A DNA stretch of 64,000 nt from Streptomyces puniciscabiei (GTDB lineage Bacteria; Actinomycetota; Actinomycetes; Streptomycetales; Streptomycetaceae): positions 62,001 to 126,000 of the forward strand of contig NZ_VFNX01000004.1 of the NCBI RefSeq assembly GCF_006715785.1, given 5' to 3'. Shown here piece by piece: positions 62,650 through 64,000 of this stretch; the stretch's first letter is position 1; each line of letters opens with the position of its first letter. A model generated the notes under the pieces. That model did no database searches, had not been told where the DNA came from, and saw only the letters and a program-made list of their open reading frames with translations. The translations under genes and the position numbers were made by a program.

Positions 62650-64000
62650 TCAGGCGCCGTACACCGTACGGACGTTGGCGCGCGGCGGCGGGGCGTGCCG
62701 GGCAGCGGGACCCTTCGCGAACGTGCGCAGGAGGTTCTCCGTCGTGCGGGTGACGAAGGCGCGGGTGCGGGCGTCCATGCCGTGGTCACGCCCGAACATG
62801 CCGGTCCCCGCCACCAGACCCTCCACCCAGCGCATGGTGCCGGTCGCGAACACCCCGGCGCCGCTGGGGGCCGTGTAGTACGCCGAGTCGCTGTGGCCGG
62901 CCCGCCCGCCGCAGATCAGCGGGGAGTGCGCGATGATCTCCAGCGGGCCGGGCGTGGGGGCACCGGGGGTGACCCGGTCGTACTCCACACCGACGAGATG
63001 GGCGAAGCCTTCGCCGGGACGTGCGCCGGTGCCCTCGTACAGCCAGTGGTCGGCGGCCCGGACGACATAGGGGGCGTCGACCGGATAGCCCTCGTAGAGC
63101 ACGCCGGTCAGGGAGGACTCGGGGTCCGGGGCGGGCGGGAGCCGGTAGTCGGTGGTGACCAGGGCCGGGTGCGAGTCGTAGCAGGGGTCGGCGCGGTAGG
63201 CGGTCTTGTAGCAGACCACCGTACGGTCGTCCGCGGCCTCCCCGGGCTCCAGCCGTATGCGGCGGAAGCAGGTGTTCGCGCCGAGGAAGGCGATGTTGGT
63301 GCCGGCGTCCCGGGCGGCGGTCACATGGGCCCGCTGCTCCGGCGTCCAGTACTCGTCGTGGCCCAGGCAGACGACGGCGTGCGCGCCGCGCAGCACCCCT
63401 GGGTCCCGGTGGACGTCGACGCCGGTCGTGTAGGCCAGCGGGATGGCGAGGCGCTCGGCCAGCACCACCAGCGCCCACTCGTACACCTGGAACTTCTCGG
63501 CTCCCTCGCCGTCGTAGGGGCGGTCGAAGCTCACCGCGAGGGAGCGGGTCGCGTACGCGCCGGACGCGCCGTTGTAGAGGCTGCTGCCGCCCCAGCGGTT
63601 GTACGCCTGCCAGGTGGCCGGGGCGTGCAGCAGGACCGTACGGCCCGTGCCGTCGGTGGAGCGGACGATCAGCGGAACGTACCGCTGGTGGCCGGATTCC
63701 GCCTCCAGCCGCAGCAGATAGGCGCCCTCCGGCCAGCCGGCGGTGTCCACCCGGAGGGTCACCGGCCAGTCGGCGCGCACCGTGCGGGTGGCGGGCAGCA
63801 CGCGCGGCGCCGGCTGGGCGCGGCCGGGTATGCGCTCGGACCTCCAGATCCGGCGGGCCTGCCGGCCGCCGTACCAGCCGACCCGGAAGGCGGACACCCG
63901 GAACGCGGCGGCGGTGGTCGACACATGCAGCCCGAACTGCTCGCCCGGGGTCACGCTCACCCGGTCCGGGTAGCCCGCCACCGCGTCCGGCGGGCCGGTG
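62650..64000 (-). CDS. N,N-dimethylformamidase beta-subunit-like protein (5' end outside window)
   Basis: At least 450 residues of a protein whose N-terminus lies beyond the window edge; the frame stays open to position 64000 and the first visible part (GYPDRVSVTPGEQFGLHVST) is family-like. TFRVGWYGG-like sequence (SAFRVGWYGGRQARR) and LGHDEYWTPEQRAHVTAARD, ANTCFRRIRLEP and SPLICGG match the large-subunit C-terminal domain of N,N-dimethylformamidases. Most actinobacterial homologues are uncharacterised, so activity on dimethylformamide is not implied. A terminator was not evident after the stop. Confidence 0.82.
   Translation of the reverse strand, partial: TGPPDAVAGYPDRVSVTPGEQFGLHVSTTAAAFRVSAFRVGWYGGRQARRIWRSERIPGRAQPAPRVLPATRTVRADWPVTLRVDTAGWPEGAYLLRLEAESGHQRYVPLIVRSTDGTGRTVLLHAPATWQAYNRWGGSSLYNGASGAYATRSLAVSFDRPYDGEGAEKFQVYEWALVVLAERLAIPLAYTTGVDVHRDPGVLRGAHAVVCLGHDEYWTPEQRAHVTAARDAGTNIAFLGANTCFRRIRLEPGEAADDRTVVCYKTAYRADPCYDSHPALVTTDYRLPPAPDPESSLTGVLYEGYPVDAPYVVRAADHWLYEGTGARPGEGFAHLVGVEYDRVTPGAPTPGPLEIIAHSPLICGGRAGHSDSAYYTAPSGAGVFATGTMRWVEGLVAGTGMFGRDHGMDARTRAFVTRTTENLLRTFAKGPAARHAPPPRANVRTVYGA

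Overview
The window is very GC-rich, with Streptomyces-type gene structure: GTG and TTG starts, strong AGGAGG-type ribosome sites, a TTA codon, many secreted hydrolases, a Tat-exported beta-lactamase, and furA-katG and ku genes. Gene content (pyruvate carboxylase, ku, furA-katG, glycosidases, many paralogous oxidoreductases, several decayed genes) fits a chromosome-arm region of a Streptomyces, not a plasmid or phage. No tRNA, rRNA, CRISPR array, insertion sequence or origin was seen.

Layout. 1-5 kb: a phosphoesterase, an MFS exporter with a long degenerate repeat field beyond its 3' end, remnants of aldehyde and alcohol dehydrogenase genes, and an aldo/keto reductase with a MerR-type promoter. 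5.5-10 kb: a rhomboid-like membrane protein behind a tiny coupled leader ORF, then pyruvate carboxylase. 10-15.6 kb: a polysaccharide-degradation block on the minus strand (alginate lyase PL7, chitinase GH18, a GH31 glycosidase) with recognisable operators. 15.7-19.2 kb: thioesterase, tautomerase and two SDRs, divergent from an HTH regulator. 19.5-23.5 kb: a GNAT-like transferase and a large secreted beta-propeller. 23.5-28.5 kb: a tightly coupled ABC importer operon containing a benzoylformate decarboxylase. 28.6-37.6 kb: Ppx/GppA-like phosphatase, FAD monooxygenase, a secreted lectin-propeller protein, an inositol-phosphatase-like protein with altered metal ligands, a cytokinin-dehydrogenase-like oxidase and a discoidin/beta-helix protein.

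37.8-51.6 kb: a frameshifted Orn/Lys/Arg decarboxylase, large catalase KatE, a methyltransferase, a membrane acyltransferase, remnants of a sugar isomerase and a LacI regulator, Ku with a coiled-coil neighbour, a secreted TIM-barrel protein, and furA-katG. 51.8-64 kb: a lipoprotein, a blaB-blaA/bla cluster (LysR regulator plus cytoplasmic penicillin-recognising homologue, divergent from a class A beta-lactamase), sigma-factor remnants, a VOC protein, an amidohydrolase/APC permease pair divergent from a TetR regulator with a clear palindrome, a DinB-like protein, an SDR, and a dimethylformamidase-like protein cut by the window edge.

The coherent functional units are extracellular polymer breakdown, uptake and decarboxylation of an aromatic keto acid or similar compound (inferred), peroxide defence and DNA end joining, and beta-lactam response. 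I found no clearly new multi-gene system. The most unusual signals are the repeat field after the MFS gene, the inverted copy inside the dehydrogenase remnants, the pentapeptide-repeat SDR, and the metal-ligand swaps in the inositol-phosphatase homologue.
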